Origin: Jaapia argillacea MUCL 33604
Taxonomy: Eukaryota; Basidiomycota; Agaricomycetes; Jaapiales; Jaapiaceae
Reading direction: 5' to 3'
DNA: 64,000 nt
NCBI GenBank assembly: GCA_000697665.1
Contig: KL197710.1
Span: forward strand, 2,145,036-2,209,035
This document shows, one piece after another, positions 37,905 through 49,579 of the stretch. The position numbers and the translations under genes are program-made. Under the pieces are notes generated by a model. It was given only the letters and a program-made list of their open reading frames with translations, did no database searches and was not told the origin of the DNA. Each line of letters opens with the position of its first letter. Position 1 is the stretch's first letter.

Positions 37905-38935
37905 GAAGAGCGTCTTGAAGCTTTTTTTAAACCTTCAGTCTTTTTATGTTGATTTGGGGTCATTGTCCTGAGGGACATCTGGTTCGTACGTAGACCTCAC
38001 ACGGGCCCATCTGTCGGAGCGGTACATGTTACTGCGCCCAAAGATTGCGGTGAGGGGCAGAAAGCAGTGACATGCGCTCTTCCATTGTCAAGGCGAATCC
38101 AGGAACCTGATGGGAAACCTGGAGGATGGTGGTGACGACTTCTCTGAAATACATACGCCAATGCGGGCGTCGGATAAGGACGAGTGGTAGAATGTGACCA
38201 TGAAGCCCAGTTGAACTTCCTCTGCCCATGTACGAGACACGCGTGAGTGCGGACAGTTGTGCCCCGTCGTCCCAATCGCCTATCTCACGAACGTGTGCAG
38301 CACATTAGGTTCAACGATAGGGCTCTGTTAAATATTTCTCCGCATCTCACACCTCCGGAGATGGACAGAGACATACAAAAAAAATGATATAAAAGCACGC
38401 GCCTACGACTCTTCACTCACGCCCCATTCTAGTCTCGGAGACGGAACTCACAAGTTTCAGAGAACTTCCTCAGGGCAGAAACCCAGGTAACCTCAGGTCG
38501 CGACGTTTACCCTCCCGCCGATTCAATAATCGTTTGAAGGGCGGGTGGAAAGCCAGTAGCTGTGTTGTAATGTCGTACATTTTTGATCAAATGCCTCTGC
38601 GGTTGATCATGAGAGTCTGGAGATTCGCAAGGTTGTGAGCATGCGGTTTGGATTCCTTCGCGCCAACAGGATCGAAAGTGAGAGTGCAAACAAATCATTG
38701 CGGCAACGAAAACATTGCGAAGGGAAGATAACGGTTCAGGGCTCTCATCTTTGCTTCAGCCCAAAAACACGTCCATTAGGCGACTCCTCGTCGATGCGAG
38801 CACCGACGGACCGTCGAGGGATGCATATCAAACCATACTTGTACACGATTCCCAAAGCCCGTCGAGATATCCTATGATATACATCGTCAGAATTGCAGTC
38901 ACGCTCCACTACTATGAACTACCTTTATAACAAAA
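37905..38935. other. Intergenic, possible plus-strand promoter near 38390
   Basis: About 1 kb between the second tRNA and the NDUFA5 stop. A TATA-like GATATAAAAG at about 38386-38395 is followed by pyrimidine-rich sequence and, near 38485, a plausible donor (CCCAGGTAAC). No protein frame of note follows. A non-coding transcript is possible; otherwise nothing is seen. Confidence 0.35.
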
Positions 38936-39382
38936 TCATGATGCCGGTCCCTTCCCGAAATACTCCCATTGACCTGGCTCTGGTTGCTCCTCGAGAGGTT
39001 CCCAACTGCGGAGGGGTTGGATCACCGATGCAATGACTGGGAAGATGACCAGGACTCACGCTTTCCACTCAATCATCTTGGAAACAAGTCCAAGCTCGTC
39101 CTTCGCAATATCCAAAGCTTGCTCTATTTGCCCCTCGTCTAGCTGCTTCTCTGCTGATGCAATGTCCCCATTAACACTCTCCACGATCTTCAGTTTGCGT
39201 TGCGTGATAGCCTCCACACCCTGTCGATAGACGGATGTTTCAGGAATGGTTGCAAGCAGAGAAAGTGTCGACTGGTATGTTTTATGGAGCTCTGGGAGAG
39301 GATTAGGGTGAACGGCGAGACCGGTTAGACCAGTCGTTTTCTTCAACGCTTGCTGAAAGAGAGGGCGTGTAAGTCGAAACAT
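38936..39382 (-). CDS. Complex I accessory subunit NDUFA5
   Basis: A nuclear-encoded subunit of the matrix arm of mitochondrial NADH:ubiquinone oxidoreductase. ATG 39380-39382 gives MFRLTRPLFQQALKKTTGLT, then GLAVHPNPLPELHKTYQSTL, SLLATIPETSVYRQGVEAIT and a helical part ending DIAKDELGLVSKMIEWKAW. A short intron precedes the last exon, EPLEEQPEPGQWEYFGKGPA. The TTGLTGLAVHPNP opening and the W-EPLEE-P-GQW-YF tail are the family hallmarks. Length, about 127 residues, is typical. Its start is 105 bp from that of the divergent bL32m gene. Confidence 0.95.
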
Positions 39383-39487
39383 AGCGGTAATGACGGGTGG
39401 TGAAGGAGTCGGACAACACGAGTGTGACACCTGTGACAAGTCTAAAAACCCCTTTCAAGTCCTCCACTTTCTCTCTTTACCGGAAAC
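39383..39487. promoter_or_regulatory. Compact bidirectional promoter, NDUFA5 / bL32m
   Basis: Only 105 bp lie between the divergent start codons of two nuclear genes for mitochondrial proteins. Both promoters and both 5' UTRs must fit here or extend into the genes, so common control is likely. Confidence 0.6.
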
Positions 39488-39929
39488 ATGGCGGCTGCGT
39501 TGGCTTTGCACCAGACACGGGCTCTTTCCTTCTTTTCATGGAGTTCATTTTCAAGACCCTTGATGGCTGCAGCCCTCCCAGCGGCATGGGCAGCCCCTCG
39601 ACAGTTTAATTGGGCGATGCCAACGCTGCAATCATTGCTTGACCTCCTTCCACCGTTTCTTCTCGCCGTGCCCAAAAAGAAAACCTCGCACTCGCGGAAA
39701 CGAATGCGTAGTGCGAACAAAGGATTGAAGGACAAAATGAGTGTGTATTGCAATCTCCATCGCGTCCATGTTTCTACTTGACCTGACTTCCATGCCAGAT
39801 CTTGTTCATTGTCCGGGATGCGGTACACCGAAATTAGCCCACCACCTTTGTGCATTTTGTTACTCAAAGTTGACTCGAGGATGGAAGAAGGAAGCGAGGG
39901 AAGGTGTTCCGCTTGTTGACAGCTCCTAA
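39488..39929 (+). CDS. MRPL32: Mitochondrial ribosomal protein bL32m
   Basis: A large-subunit protein of the mitochondrial ribosome. ATG 39488 opens MAAALALHQTRALSFFSWSS, a presequence-like, acid-free stretch. The mature part has the L32 core VPKKKTSHSRKRMRSANKGL and KDKM. After one intron (with an acceptor at ...TGCCAG) it reads NLVHCPGCGTPKLAHHLCAF, then CYSKLTRGWKKEAREGVPLV. The CPGCG and CAFC pairs form the zinc ribbon. The zinc-binding cysteines matter because in yeast the AAA protease that matures Mrpl32 needs its folded zinc domain. About 130 residues, normal. Confidence 0.95.
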
Positions 39930-40394
39930 ATATCTTGTATGTTGTTCACCTCTCCACCGTCGCTCTGGACCTCACCCGCCGGTACAGACCACGATCTGGA
40001 GACTCGGCCCTCCACTAGAGTTGCACCATATTACATAGGCTTCGTCGTCAGCGAGTCCCTTTGTCGTTCTCACAGGAATTTAATAGCTGCTCAAGGATGA
40101 CGGGGGGGATAGTTATACTTGCTGCTCTGGCGACTGGGGCGGGTATGAAACGGAGTTGTGTTTGTAAGTTTCTGTGAGTGGTAATGAAGATTGGAAAGCG
40201 TGCGCTCGCTGTGTATAGCGGTTGTCCGCTTAGAGTAAATCGCGTCGACCACGTGTGGAAGCTGTCACTCCTCTCTTGACCGGTTGACCTGATGATGCCG
40301 TTTGGATGCGATGCTTCGCAAGTCGCTCCGGTAATAAATACTGAGTTCCCCATGCTTGAAAGGTTGTACCGTTGCTTGATTTTCAACTGCTCTG
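39930..40394. other. Intergenic
   Basis: A 0.46 kb spacer between two plus-strand genes; it should contain the bL32m 3' UTR and the thiolase promoter. Nothing else is seen. Confidence 0.5.
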
Positions 40395-42135
40395 ATGATT
40401 TCAAGGACATTCCTTGCTCGACGCGCTCCTCGTTTCACTCGTGCAGCATCTACGATGCCTGCAAAAGGTCTCGCTGCTGTCCTTCAGAAGAATCCTGATG
40501 ACGTGGTCATCACCTTTGCAAAGCGTACAGCTATGGGTCGTGTAAAGAAAGGGCAGTTGAAAGACATCCCAGTGGATGAGCTATTGCGGTCATTGTTCAA
40601 GGTTTAGTGTTTATCTCCGAAAATCATGCGTAGACCTAACCGCCTTTGTAGGCAACTCTTGAAAAGACGAAACTTGACCCAGCTAAGATCGACGATATTT
40701 GTGTCGGTGAGCGCCCTATCGTCATATTTAGATCGAAAACGGTGATATATCTGGAGCAGGTGTATGTCACCCACCTTCGCCGTTGTACATCTCGCGAGCT
40801 GCTGCACTTGCAGCAGGCATTCCCCATACTGTCCCCATATCCACTGTTAACCGGCTATGCTCATCCGGACTGATGTCCATTCGTAATATCGCTCACTCTA
40901 TTCGATCGGGTGAGACGTCAATTGGTGTCGCAGTGGGCGTGGAAAGTATGTCGCAGAAGTCAGTCCTCCGATTATGAATGTATCATTCCATCCTCACCTG
41001 TGTGCGTTCCAGCCCTCGACCTTCCCCTGAAGTGACGCAGATCGTTGAGCAGAACGGAGAAGCCCACGATTGCATACAGGTCAGCATTCATCCTGACTTC
41101 TAACCTGCCACTCTCTAATTTATTAATCTAGCCGATGGGGTGGACTTCTGAAATGGTTGCAGAGACTTACAACATCTCGCGTCAAACTCAGGATGAATAT
41201 GCACTAATTTCCCACTCAAGGGCTGAACGTGTGAGCAAAGGCTCTTCTTTTCCATTGCCACAACCAACCCTTTGCTTTCCCTAGTCTACGAAACATGGAA
41301 TTTTCGCAGAAGAAATCATACCGATCGAGATTCGCGGTGCTGTTATCTCAGTCGATGATACAATCCGACCGGGAACCACCCTAGAAGGCCTCGCCAAATT
41401 GAAACCAGCCTTTCCAGCATGGGCTCCGTCAGCTACCACTGCTGGCAACGCGAGTGGAATCGGCGACGGTGCCGCTATCTGCATTATGACTACTCGTGCT
41501 CGGGCGGAAAAGGAAGGCATGGAGATTCTGGGCAAATGGGTTGCTACATCCGTCGTGGGCGTCGAACCTCGCGTGATGGGTAAGTGCTGATGGATTTTGA
41601 GCGAGCTCAAGCCGCTCAAAGAAATATATCAATCAGGGATTGGTCCTATCGCTGCAATTCCCAAGGTCCTGGACCAAGTCGGTTTGACAAAGGAGGACAT
41701 CGATGTCTGGGAGGTGAGCTCTTAAGCTGTCAACATCGTTCAGCGCCAACCATTCGATTGTACATAGATTAACGAGGCGTTCGCTTCACAATTCGCATAC
41801 TGCGTCGAGCAGCTTCAAATTCCAATGGAGAAAATCAACCCCAAGTCAGTCCTTTCTATTTTCGTGTGACTCATTTCACACAATATTTTTGGCCTATAGT
41901 GGAGGTTCCATCGCGCTCACTCATCCGCTTGGCATGAGTAAGTCACCCACGATTATAGTCACCCCCATTTTGGGCTAACCCCCCGCCATTCATAGCTGGT
42001 ACTCGTCAAGTAGTGACGGGCCTCGCCGAGCTCAAAAGACGAAATGGAAGGCTGCTCTGCACAAGTATGTGCGTGGGGAGTGGTATGGGCGCGGCCGGTA
42101 TCTTCGTCAACGAAGCGTTCCACGGAAAGTTGTGA
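40395..42135 (+). CDS. 3-ketoacyl-CoA thiolase (acetyl-CoA C-acyltransferase)
   Basis: The thiolytic last step of fatty-acid beta-oxidation. ATG 40395 gives MISRTFLARRAPRFTRAAST, an Arg-rich leader suggesting mitochondrial import, then VVITFAKRTAMGRVKKGQLK. Next are CHPPSPLYISRAAALAAGIP, VNRLCSSGLMSIRNIAHSIR with the nucleophilic Cys, VGVESMSQN, PMGWTSEMVAETYNISRQTQ, KPAFPAWAPSATTAGNASGI, GDGAA, INEAFASQFAYCVEQL, GGSIALTHPLGMTGTRQVVT with the catalytic His, and SMCVGSGMGAAGIFV with the second Cys. It ends AFHGKL. Two family positions differ: the usual GHPLGC reads THPLGM. The GKL tail resembles a weak PTS1 peroxisomal signal, so location could be dual. Many short introns are inferred. Confidence 0.93.
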
Positions 42136-42202
42136 TGATAATTGTATGCGACTACACGTTGGCCAGTGATTCTGTGCAATTCGACGATAGGTTGGGTCGC
42201 GT

Positions 42203-44333
42203 CTACACTGGTGTGGGTATGGCACGTAAAGCGGCGTCGACCACCTCCCCTATCCCAATCAGGGCCTCTTCCTCAAGTGTTCTCCCCACGAGCTGTACTG
42301 CGACGGGTGCATTGACGAAGACATTTGGATCATCTGAGAAGTTCAGCCCCCATTGGCCTTCGGCAAAAATCAAAGACAACGTACATAAATCGTAGTGCTC
42401 CTTGTCAAGATCACACAAGAATTGGTGAGGAGGGGCCTTCAAATCTATAGCTGGGTTCACTTTAGTGACCGGTAGCGCGAGAGCTGGATAATCGAGCAGG
42501 CTCCAAATCCTCGTATAATTTGAGATCCTAAGTTCAAACAGGACGCGAGACTGAGGAATCTGCTCGTGACGACATGCAAAGAGAAAACCTCACTTATTCA
42601 TTCCATGCGGCGGGGCAGCATAGGGCGCGACAGGGGCGATGATAGCGTCAATCGGCCTTCCAGTCTCCGTCACCTCAATGGTCTTCTCCCATAAATCAAG
42701 ATACTCCTTCCTAAGCTCTCGCTTTCGTTTATGAAGCTGCCAAAGCTTGTAGGCTGAAGTTTGGGCGCCCTTGAAAGGGTGAGGCGTTTGCCCATCGGAA
42801 TCCGGGAGTAGGCTTGTACTAGTAAGAAGTGGTTCCCCAGAGGCCGAGGTTGCAACAGTGATATCTTCGAAGGCTCCTGAACCCCAGATCGCTCTCTGAC
42901 AATGGGTGATGGGTTACTTATTCGGCATAAAGATGACAATGGACTTACGATGAGCGTGTTCATCTCTAGGTGGTTAATAGGAACCCAGTCAATAACTAAC
43001 GTTCAGTTTATGTAAGCCAAAGGTCTGTTGGTGAGAATTCAGCGAACTGACCTTTATGGCCCGCCGCTACGAGAGCACTCTTGGTTTGTTTCAAGGCCCT
43101 GAGAATGGGAGGATGGGGCACAACGACTCCGTCAGCCCAGATAATGCCGAAACAGAGTTCTTTGCCATGGCCATGCTCCAACAGGTTGTATTCCTCCTCA
43201 TTCCAAGGTTTCCGCACGGCGAGGGGGTCCTTTTGCCACGGTTTGCTGTCAGCGATCGCTTTCATAAATACTTTGATTCCGCTCAGACTCCTGGACATGG
43301 GGCCGAGAACGGACAACACAGAATCTTGCCCTTCAAATGAATTGGGTGTCCCTTCGTAGGGCACTCGCCCGTAAGAGGGTCGCAGCCCGTATATCCCGCA
43401 AAAAGCTGCGGGGCTACGCACTGACCTGCAACCTAGTTCAATGGCTGGTCCTAAGGTGGAGATAAACCCGATCTTACCCTCCGATATCTGAGCCTACACC
43501 AAGTATGCTGCCCTTCAAAGCAATAAGAGCGGCTTCACCTCCCGAGGAACCCCCGCTGGTCAAAGACCGGTTGTAAGGATTGGTGGTTCTCCCAAAAATA
43601 TTGTTCAGCGTTTCCGCCCACTGCACTTTTTAGCGATGCTTGTCAAGAATGAAATACGCAGGTTTCTCGTACCATTATAGTCTGAGGAACATTGGTCCGC
43701 ACGAAAGGGACAGCGCCGCAATCATACAGAATCTGAACCAGTACTGCATCATGTTCAGAGTATTTACCAATCCCCGACACATAGCCTAATCAACAACATT
43801 ATAAAAGAACTCCATTCGATGAAACTCGACGACGACTTACCCATAATAGTCTCCAAACCTTCCATCGATATCTGGTCCTTTAGCGAGATAGGGAGCCCGT
43901 GCAACGCCCCAACGGTCTGACCAGTCGTCTGGAGATATTCGTCGAGTTCGGCCGCACGGTGCAACGCGCGCTCGACAAATATTTCCGTCAAGCAGTTCGT
44001 CTAAGATAGGTTCAACCTCCCCCCCTGGTGCAGCGCAAATGGACAGTGATGAAGAGGGCTCACAAGTTGGTGCGCGATGATGGCTCGCTTATAAAATGCC
44101 ATCGTCACAGAGACTGACGATAACTCTCCACTCGCAAGCTTGTGGAGCAACTCTTCGACATCCTCGATGCCAGTGATCTTCAATTCTTGTCGGGACAAGC
44201 TACCACAGTCTTTGGCAACACTTGTTACGTCCAGGACATCATTTGGTGGAACCGATATCTCCCACCCAGGAGGGATGGACTGACGCTGCCTTTGCAGCTT
44301 ATCGGCGACCAAGGTCGTCCACGAATTCGACAT
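42203..44333 (-). CDS. Amidase signature enzyme, paralogue A
   Basis: An amidase-signature (AmdS/FAAH-like) hydrolase of small or fatty amides. ATG 44331-44333 gives MSNSWTTLVADKLQRQRQSI, a helical start, then TSVTMAFYKRAI-type sequence (SSVSVTMAFYKRAIIAHQL), CLTEIFVERALHRAAELDEY, LHGLPISLKDQISMEGLET with the catalytic Lys, NPYNRSLTSGGSSGGEAALI and GSDIGG plus SVRSPAAFCGIYGLRPS with the two serines of the Ser-Ser-Lys triad. The C-terminal part has GRPIDAIIAPVAPYAAPPHG and DYPALALPVTKVNPAIDL, ending ALRAIPTPV. The catalytic residues are intact. It is a clear paralogue of the amidase at 51247-53427, with shared exon joins, and is convergent with the thiolase gene (stops 68 bp apart). Confidence 0.94.
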
Positions 44334-44937
44334 AGTGGGTCAATCGAGGAGACTCACCAGAGATAAGGAAGGATATGCAAGGCATTCGTTATCACATATG
44401 GCACGGGGCAAGAATAGACTATGAGAACATCAATTGCTCATATTGTCAAAAAGTAGAGGATATTTGGTAACTGGTCAAGCAAGGGTACATCACACAACCT
44501 CCAACCCTGCCAATAAACCAAGACTGGAAGACCTTGAGTCGTCACCTGGATGGCGAGAAACGAATCAGCAAAAATGTTCAATAACAAACGGGTGAAGCTC
44601 AGAAAGCCATTCATGTCAGTGAGACGCGTGAGCAAGCTCGACGCGTATCAAGTCGACTAAGAGGTGCCAGGGTGGTTGTAATACAACACTCTTCATTGCA
44701 GGCAAAGACTAGAATCATTGACTCACCATGTCAACAGCATCGTCGACGTCGGGGACGGGAACAGGACGAAAAGACAACTGTGGAGAATTTGTTGCGAAAT
44801 GTCTGTCAACAAAAGAGTCTTCTTATAGCTCAAGATCCAGCTCCGCTCGAATTTCACTTGCCGAGGTGACTTGCCGGATTTGGATCACCCACAAGATCCT
44901 CATCGCAAACTCCAGGTCGCTGTACCACTCATCCAAG
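44334..44937. other. Divergent upstream region, amidase A / RPS3
   Basis: No gene is supported. It should hold the amidase promoter (minus) and the RPS3 promoter and leader (plus). Short open frames here have no family resemblance. Confidence 0.45.
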
Positions 44938-45110
44938 GTGTGTATACTGTTCTTTGAGATCTCCCAGAGTATCCTGTTGTCGTGAAGGGGTGTTCCAAGG
45001 CGACGAGAATCAGGCCATGCGTCTCCGAGAACCTGGATCCGATGGATGCTTCGCTTACCAGTTGGATGTGCTTCCCAACCTTGATGCTAACTTGCGCCTT
45101 GTTTCTGTAG
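44938..45110 (+). other. Probable 5' UTR intron of RPS3
   Basis: A donor (CCAAG then GTGTGTATA) at 44938 and an acceptor preceded by a branch-like GCTAAC and a T-rich tract (GTTTCTGTAG, ending 45110) define a likely 173-nt intron that ends 15 nt before the RPS3 ATG. It is about three times longer than the coding introns nearby. It contains an imperfect stem (CCTGTTGTCG with CGAC...CAGG). Whether it hosts a small RNA cannot be told by eye. Confidence 0.45.
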
Positions 45111-45125
45111 CTCCGACCCTTCGAG

Positions 45126-46082
45126 ATGGCCGCCCAAATCAGCAAGAAGCGCAAGTTTGTAGCCGATGGTGTCTTCCGCGCCGAACTCAACGAATTCTTC
45201 ACTCGAGAGCTTGCAGAGGAGGGATACTCCGGTTGCGATGTTCGAGTCACCCACGCCCGCACTGAAGTCAGACGTTCCCTCTTGGTGTTCTGATTGTGTG
45301 CTCATATGTTCGCTCCTCCATTAGATCATCATCCGTGCAACCCACACCCAGGAAGTCCTTGGAGAGAAGGGCCGTCGCATCAGGGAGCTCACTGCTCTCG
45401 TGCAAAAACGTTTCAAGTTCCCCGAAAACTCACTCGAGTTATATGCCGAGAAAGTCCAATACCGTGGACTTTCTGCTATTGCCCAATGTGAGAGTTTGAG
45501 ATACAAACTCCTCGGTGGCTTGGCCGTCAGGAGGTGGGTTCCCATTTTTACAAACATTGTCTCTCCATACTCACTGTGCCCTGCAGAGCTTGCTATGGTG
45601 TCCTTCGCTTCGTCATGGAGTCTGGCGCCAAGGGCTGTGAGGTCGTCGTTTCTGGCAAGCTTCGCGCCGCCCGTGCGAAGTCCATGAAGTTCACCGATGG
45701 CTTCATGATTCACTCTGGTCAACCTGCGCGCGAATTCGTCGACTATGCCGTAAGGCATGTCATGTTAAGACAAGGTGTTCTGGGTATCAAAGTCAAAATG
45801 TACGTGTGTGATCGCTGCCAGAAACACTAGCTAATCACCCTCCCATGTAGTATGAAAGGATATGACCCCGAGGGCAACCTTGGTCCTCGCAAGCCTCTCC
45901 CTGATAACGTCCAGATTATCGAACCCCCGCTCGACAAGATCATCACTGAGCCTTCATCAGAGTCGCGCGAGCCAGTTATTGTGTCGCAGACGTTACCAAC
46001 AGCAGAGGAGCCTGCAGCTGCCTATCCCCCTCAGGAAGGATATCAGGCGGAAGGTTTTGCTGACCAGCAGGCGACGTTCTGA
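45126..46082 (+). CDS. RPS3: 40S ribosomal protein uS3
   Basis: A small-subunit protein at the mRNA entry channel. ATG 45126 gives [20 protein letters not shown], then [20 protein letters not shown], the KH-domain region [80 protein letters not shown] and [20 protein letters not shown]. It ends in the usual variable acidic/Pro tail (to GFADQQATF). Four introns are inferred (near 45266, 45491, 45536 and 45800). About 260 residues, normal. Confidence 0.97.
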
Positions 46083-46257
46083 TTGATTTGTATGGTTTCT
46101 TTATCTCTATCATTGTGCAGTAGCATCTCAAAAGCGTGTGTTGTCCCACCGTTGTCCGACCAATCACCACACAAACGATTGACCAAACCACAAGTCGGCG
46201 AAGGCACACCGAATGTCACAGTATTTAGAGCAACATACATGTTACCAACGTAAAACT

Positions 46258-49149
46258 TCACAACGTTTGAGAAACACTACTACCTGCTAGGGGCCCTGAA
46301 GGTAAGTTGAAAGTTAGTGTTTTGTTGGCACTCGACATTTTTCCCCCTCCTCCGCGCGTGAATGTCAGATGCAACATGGCGAGTGATTGAGACGGATCGG
46401 ACACTGTTACTGCTCCGGAGTCCACCCGATACAAGACAGCAGCGTTTCCATCCGAGTGGATTGTAACAGGTGCCTCCCATGAAGACGGGGCGAATTGAAG
46501 TGATCCTCCCGAAATATCCCAAAATATGGCTGAAACCACTTGGTGGGATTCATCGTAGACCGCGGAAATATGTTCGTCGTTTTGGATCGTTCGTAGGTGA
46601 AGTGTTAGGGCCTTGGTTTCGAATGAGGGGAGTGTTATCGCAGGAAGAATGGAGTACGAGACGGAGGTCTCCAAGTTTTGATGCTCTATCCAAGCGGCAA
46701 AGAGGTCCACAGTGGACGGAGGTTGGGTAGACGTTCCTATCGTAGACCAGTTGCCAGTCCGGTTACCCACTTCGATTGATAGTTGGAACCCATCGCCAGG
46801 ATTATCGAAGAGATACCCAACGTCATCGTGCCACAATGACCTCGCAAGGGTATAGTTCGACGGTTGCATGGGGAGGCCGTTGACGAAAATGGGGCCCGAA
46901 TGGCGCTTCTGGTCGAGAACCGAATACACGGCCGCGTTACTTTTTGAGGTGATGTTGGATATCATGACGTGCTGAACGTCGTCATCAAGGAAGAACCAAG
47001 CCTTCTGCCAACTCAACGAGCCAGTGTAGGGGTTCGAATAACGCATAGCTGAGGCACCAATACTGCCGTCGGACGCTCCGCCGACGAACGATTCGGCACC
47101 ATTCCATCCTGTGTGTGCACAATCCAATGGAGTGGCGGCATAGTCGACAGTGATTCCAGGGATGAGATACCAATCCCATGATGCGGCAATGTCTTCGTAC
47201 TCGTCCCCACGAAGATATGTGTATAGCGTGCCATCAGCCAAGTGGAATCCTAGGGGCTGTAATGGAATAATCAACAAATGAAGAAACCGCCACCGCCAAC
47301 GCAGAGATACTGACGTTTTGCGTGTTCACGCATTCAGTGTTCTGAGTGCGTGTCGAATACATCTTCAGAGTACTGACATACTTGGCGCCCCTGTGAACCT
47401 GGACGACAAATGTCATCTTACGACACCCATACAAGAGATCTGTCAAACCGTACCATATAGTCGTTGTTATAAAACATGCGATTCCCCTTTAAAGCCCCTG
47501 CATTCGCGTCTGTGGTGTTCTTGGACAAGCTGTAATACGCATTTATCAGAGTGTTCGAACTCCACTCCTGGCCGAGTTGCAGAACTTGGGTTAAGTTGAT
47601 ACCGATATTGGCCGTAGGTCTGGATTGTAAAGTTAAAAAAGGAGGTCAACTCGATCCACAGACGAACTCACTGATCATCAATAACCGGAAAACTGATGAA
47701 ACGCCCCAATGCACTCTGGACAAATGACAACGAGTTGGTCAATTACTCAATAACCCAGGACGAAGTCACTTACGAAATCCCAGTGCAGGACGCCCGTAAT
47801 GACGTTGCGGAAAATCATCCATTGGTCACCGTCGATGAGAACAGCAAACGCGTTCCTCGAGGTCGAGTTCGCTGCAAATGTAGTTCCGCCTGCCTCGATC
47901 TCGATTCCGAGGACATCATTAGTGCTAGGGAGAAACGAAATTAGGACCGCCTTAAGAAGAGGTGGACTGATACCCACTAGACCATCCCGTAATTCCCGTT
48001 GTATAGAACTCCCACATGCTGGCCAAAACTTCCATCAGGTCGAATGCCATCTGCGGCGACTGCATTGTGAATGACGACTTCATTGTGGATCCTTCCGAAA
48101 GCATCCGAAAGCAGAGATATGTTGTTGGTCAGAAGTCCGTCATCAATCCCGACTTTTGCAATGTCGAGAATGTTGGCTCCTGCGAGAAAGCTTTGTCCAG
48201 AGCCAAAGGATCCATAAGCTCGACCATTAATGCGTGTGCAATTCCCCAGCTGGGATGTTGTGAGGTTATTGCCGAGAAGGAGGCACCCTTGGCCGACAAG
48301 GGTAGGAATGAGAATGATCTAGAGACGATATAGACAATTTTAGTACAGGTAGAATGGCATTCCAGGGAAATTAGTCGAACGTTAGAAAACCAGTTCGTGT
48401 TCCAGAGGCCCGGAGTACCACATGGACAAGGAGAAGTTCCGCCTTGATACAAGCATCCTGGGTTGGTGAAATCGTTTTCGAACCAATAATCCATGGCCAA
48501 AGATATCGAGCTCCGAAGTGCGGTGTTATTCACATATTGAGGGGTTCCGTCCAACCCACCTTGCCAAGCGGCCGTCATGGTAACTAAGACCCAAAGAGTT
48601 CCCAGAGGTCAGGGGCTAGGTAGACAAGAAATTTTCTATCGGATTCACCAATACGTTGCCAATGTGTCTCAGCTGGCCAATTAGCACGACGAGCGTCGCA
48701 TCCCGTAGTATAGTCGACTTCTGAGGCTGGCCATTTGCCATCAGGTCCAAGTGTTGACAGCCTGAGCGAAAAAAAAAGTCGCGTCAACACCAGAGACTGG
48801 AGGGGACGGGTGACAAATACCATTGCTCAATAGAAGACCCTCCCGAGAGTCCTTCAGTGATAATAGAGACCCTCCGATCACGGATGGTGACAATATCCTG
48901 GTCGGTCTGTGGAGGCACCGTCTGCGATGGCTGTCCTACGGTGGACGAGGTGGACGAGGGTGTTGCGGACTCTCCAGATACAGTAGTGTTGGTTGCGATG
49001 AAGGTTGAAATACTGACGGAAGATGAAGAGGTATCCCTTGCATACATCTCCACCGCGGGTATTACGCAGGGGGTACCTGCCAGAGCGTACGCATAGTCGA
49101 TAGCAATGAGGGGGAGCCAAATGAACGTGACAAGCAGTTGGATTAGCAT
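46258..49149 (-). CDS. Secreted polysaccharide lyase family 8 enzyme
   Basis: A hyaluronate/chondroitin/xanthan-lyase-type enzyme that cuts uronic-acid polysaccharides by beta-elimination. ATG 49147-49149 opens a signal peptide (MLIQLLVTFIWLPLIAIDYA) and a Ser/Thr-rich linker. The alpha/alpha-barrel follows: DIVTIRDRRVSIITEGLSGG, LGPDGKWPASEVDYTTGCDA, RRANWPAETHWQRIGE, SSISLAMDYWFENDFTNPGC, CPCGTPGLWNTNWFSNV, then ADGIRPDGSFGQHVGVLYNG and NYG with the catalytic His and Tyr. Beta domains follow: QNTECVNTQN, GFHLADGTLYTYLRGDEYED, FFLDDDVQHVMISNITSKSN and a C-terminal sandwich ending PLAGSSVSQTL. Roughly 800 residues, normal for the family, with many introns. Substrate specificity cannot be read by eye. 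It is convergent with RPS3 (stops about 180 bp apart). Confidence 0.92.
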
Positions 49150-49579
49150 GGTGAGGGTGGTGTTCAAGAGTGAATCTCGTAAACTTAGCGACGGTGGAAG
49201 GCATTTTATGCAAGGAATGACGGGAAGCACCAGCTGGCAATAGAAAGCGGCTGACTGGCGCCGTCTAATGACCAAAGCCCTATGAATGATATCCTTCCGC
49301 CGCCGCCGAGGGCTCTCGTTGGCCAAGAGTCATTGGCGTCGGGATCAACGACCGTTGAAGGGAGGCAGATTGGAGGCAGAAGCCAGGTTTGGGACATCCG
49401 AGTCTATTTCAAATTGTGGGAAGAACATGCAAAGTGGAGGTTTAAGTAATATCCACGACCCGCTATTATAAGGGTGCAGAAACCAAAGTATCGGCAGTAA
49501 TATTGAAGGAATCCGTGCAATTAGTGGGTGCTAAGTATGAAGTCCGTGCAGAATAGAGAACGGAAAAGGTATCCTCTAA
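49150..49579. other. Upstream of the PL8 gene
   Basis: A 0.43 kb spacer between the PL8 start and the stop of the four-helix membrane protein gene, both on the minus strand. It should hold the PL8 promoter. No gene is seen. Confidence 0.45.
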
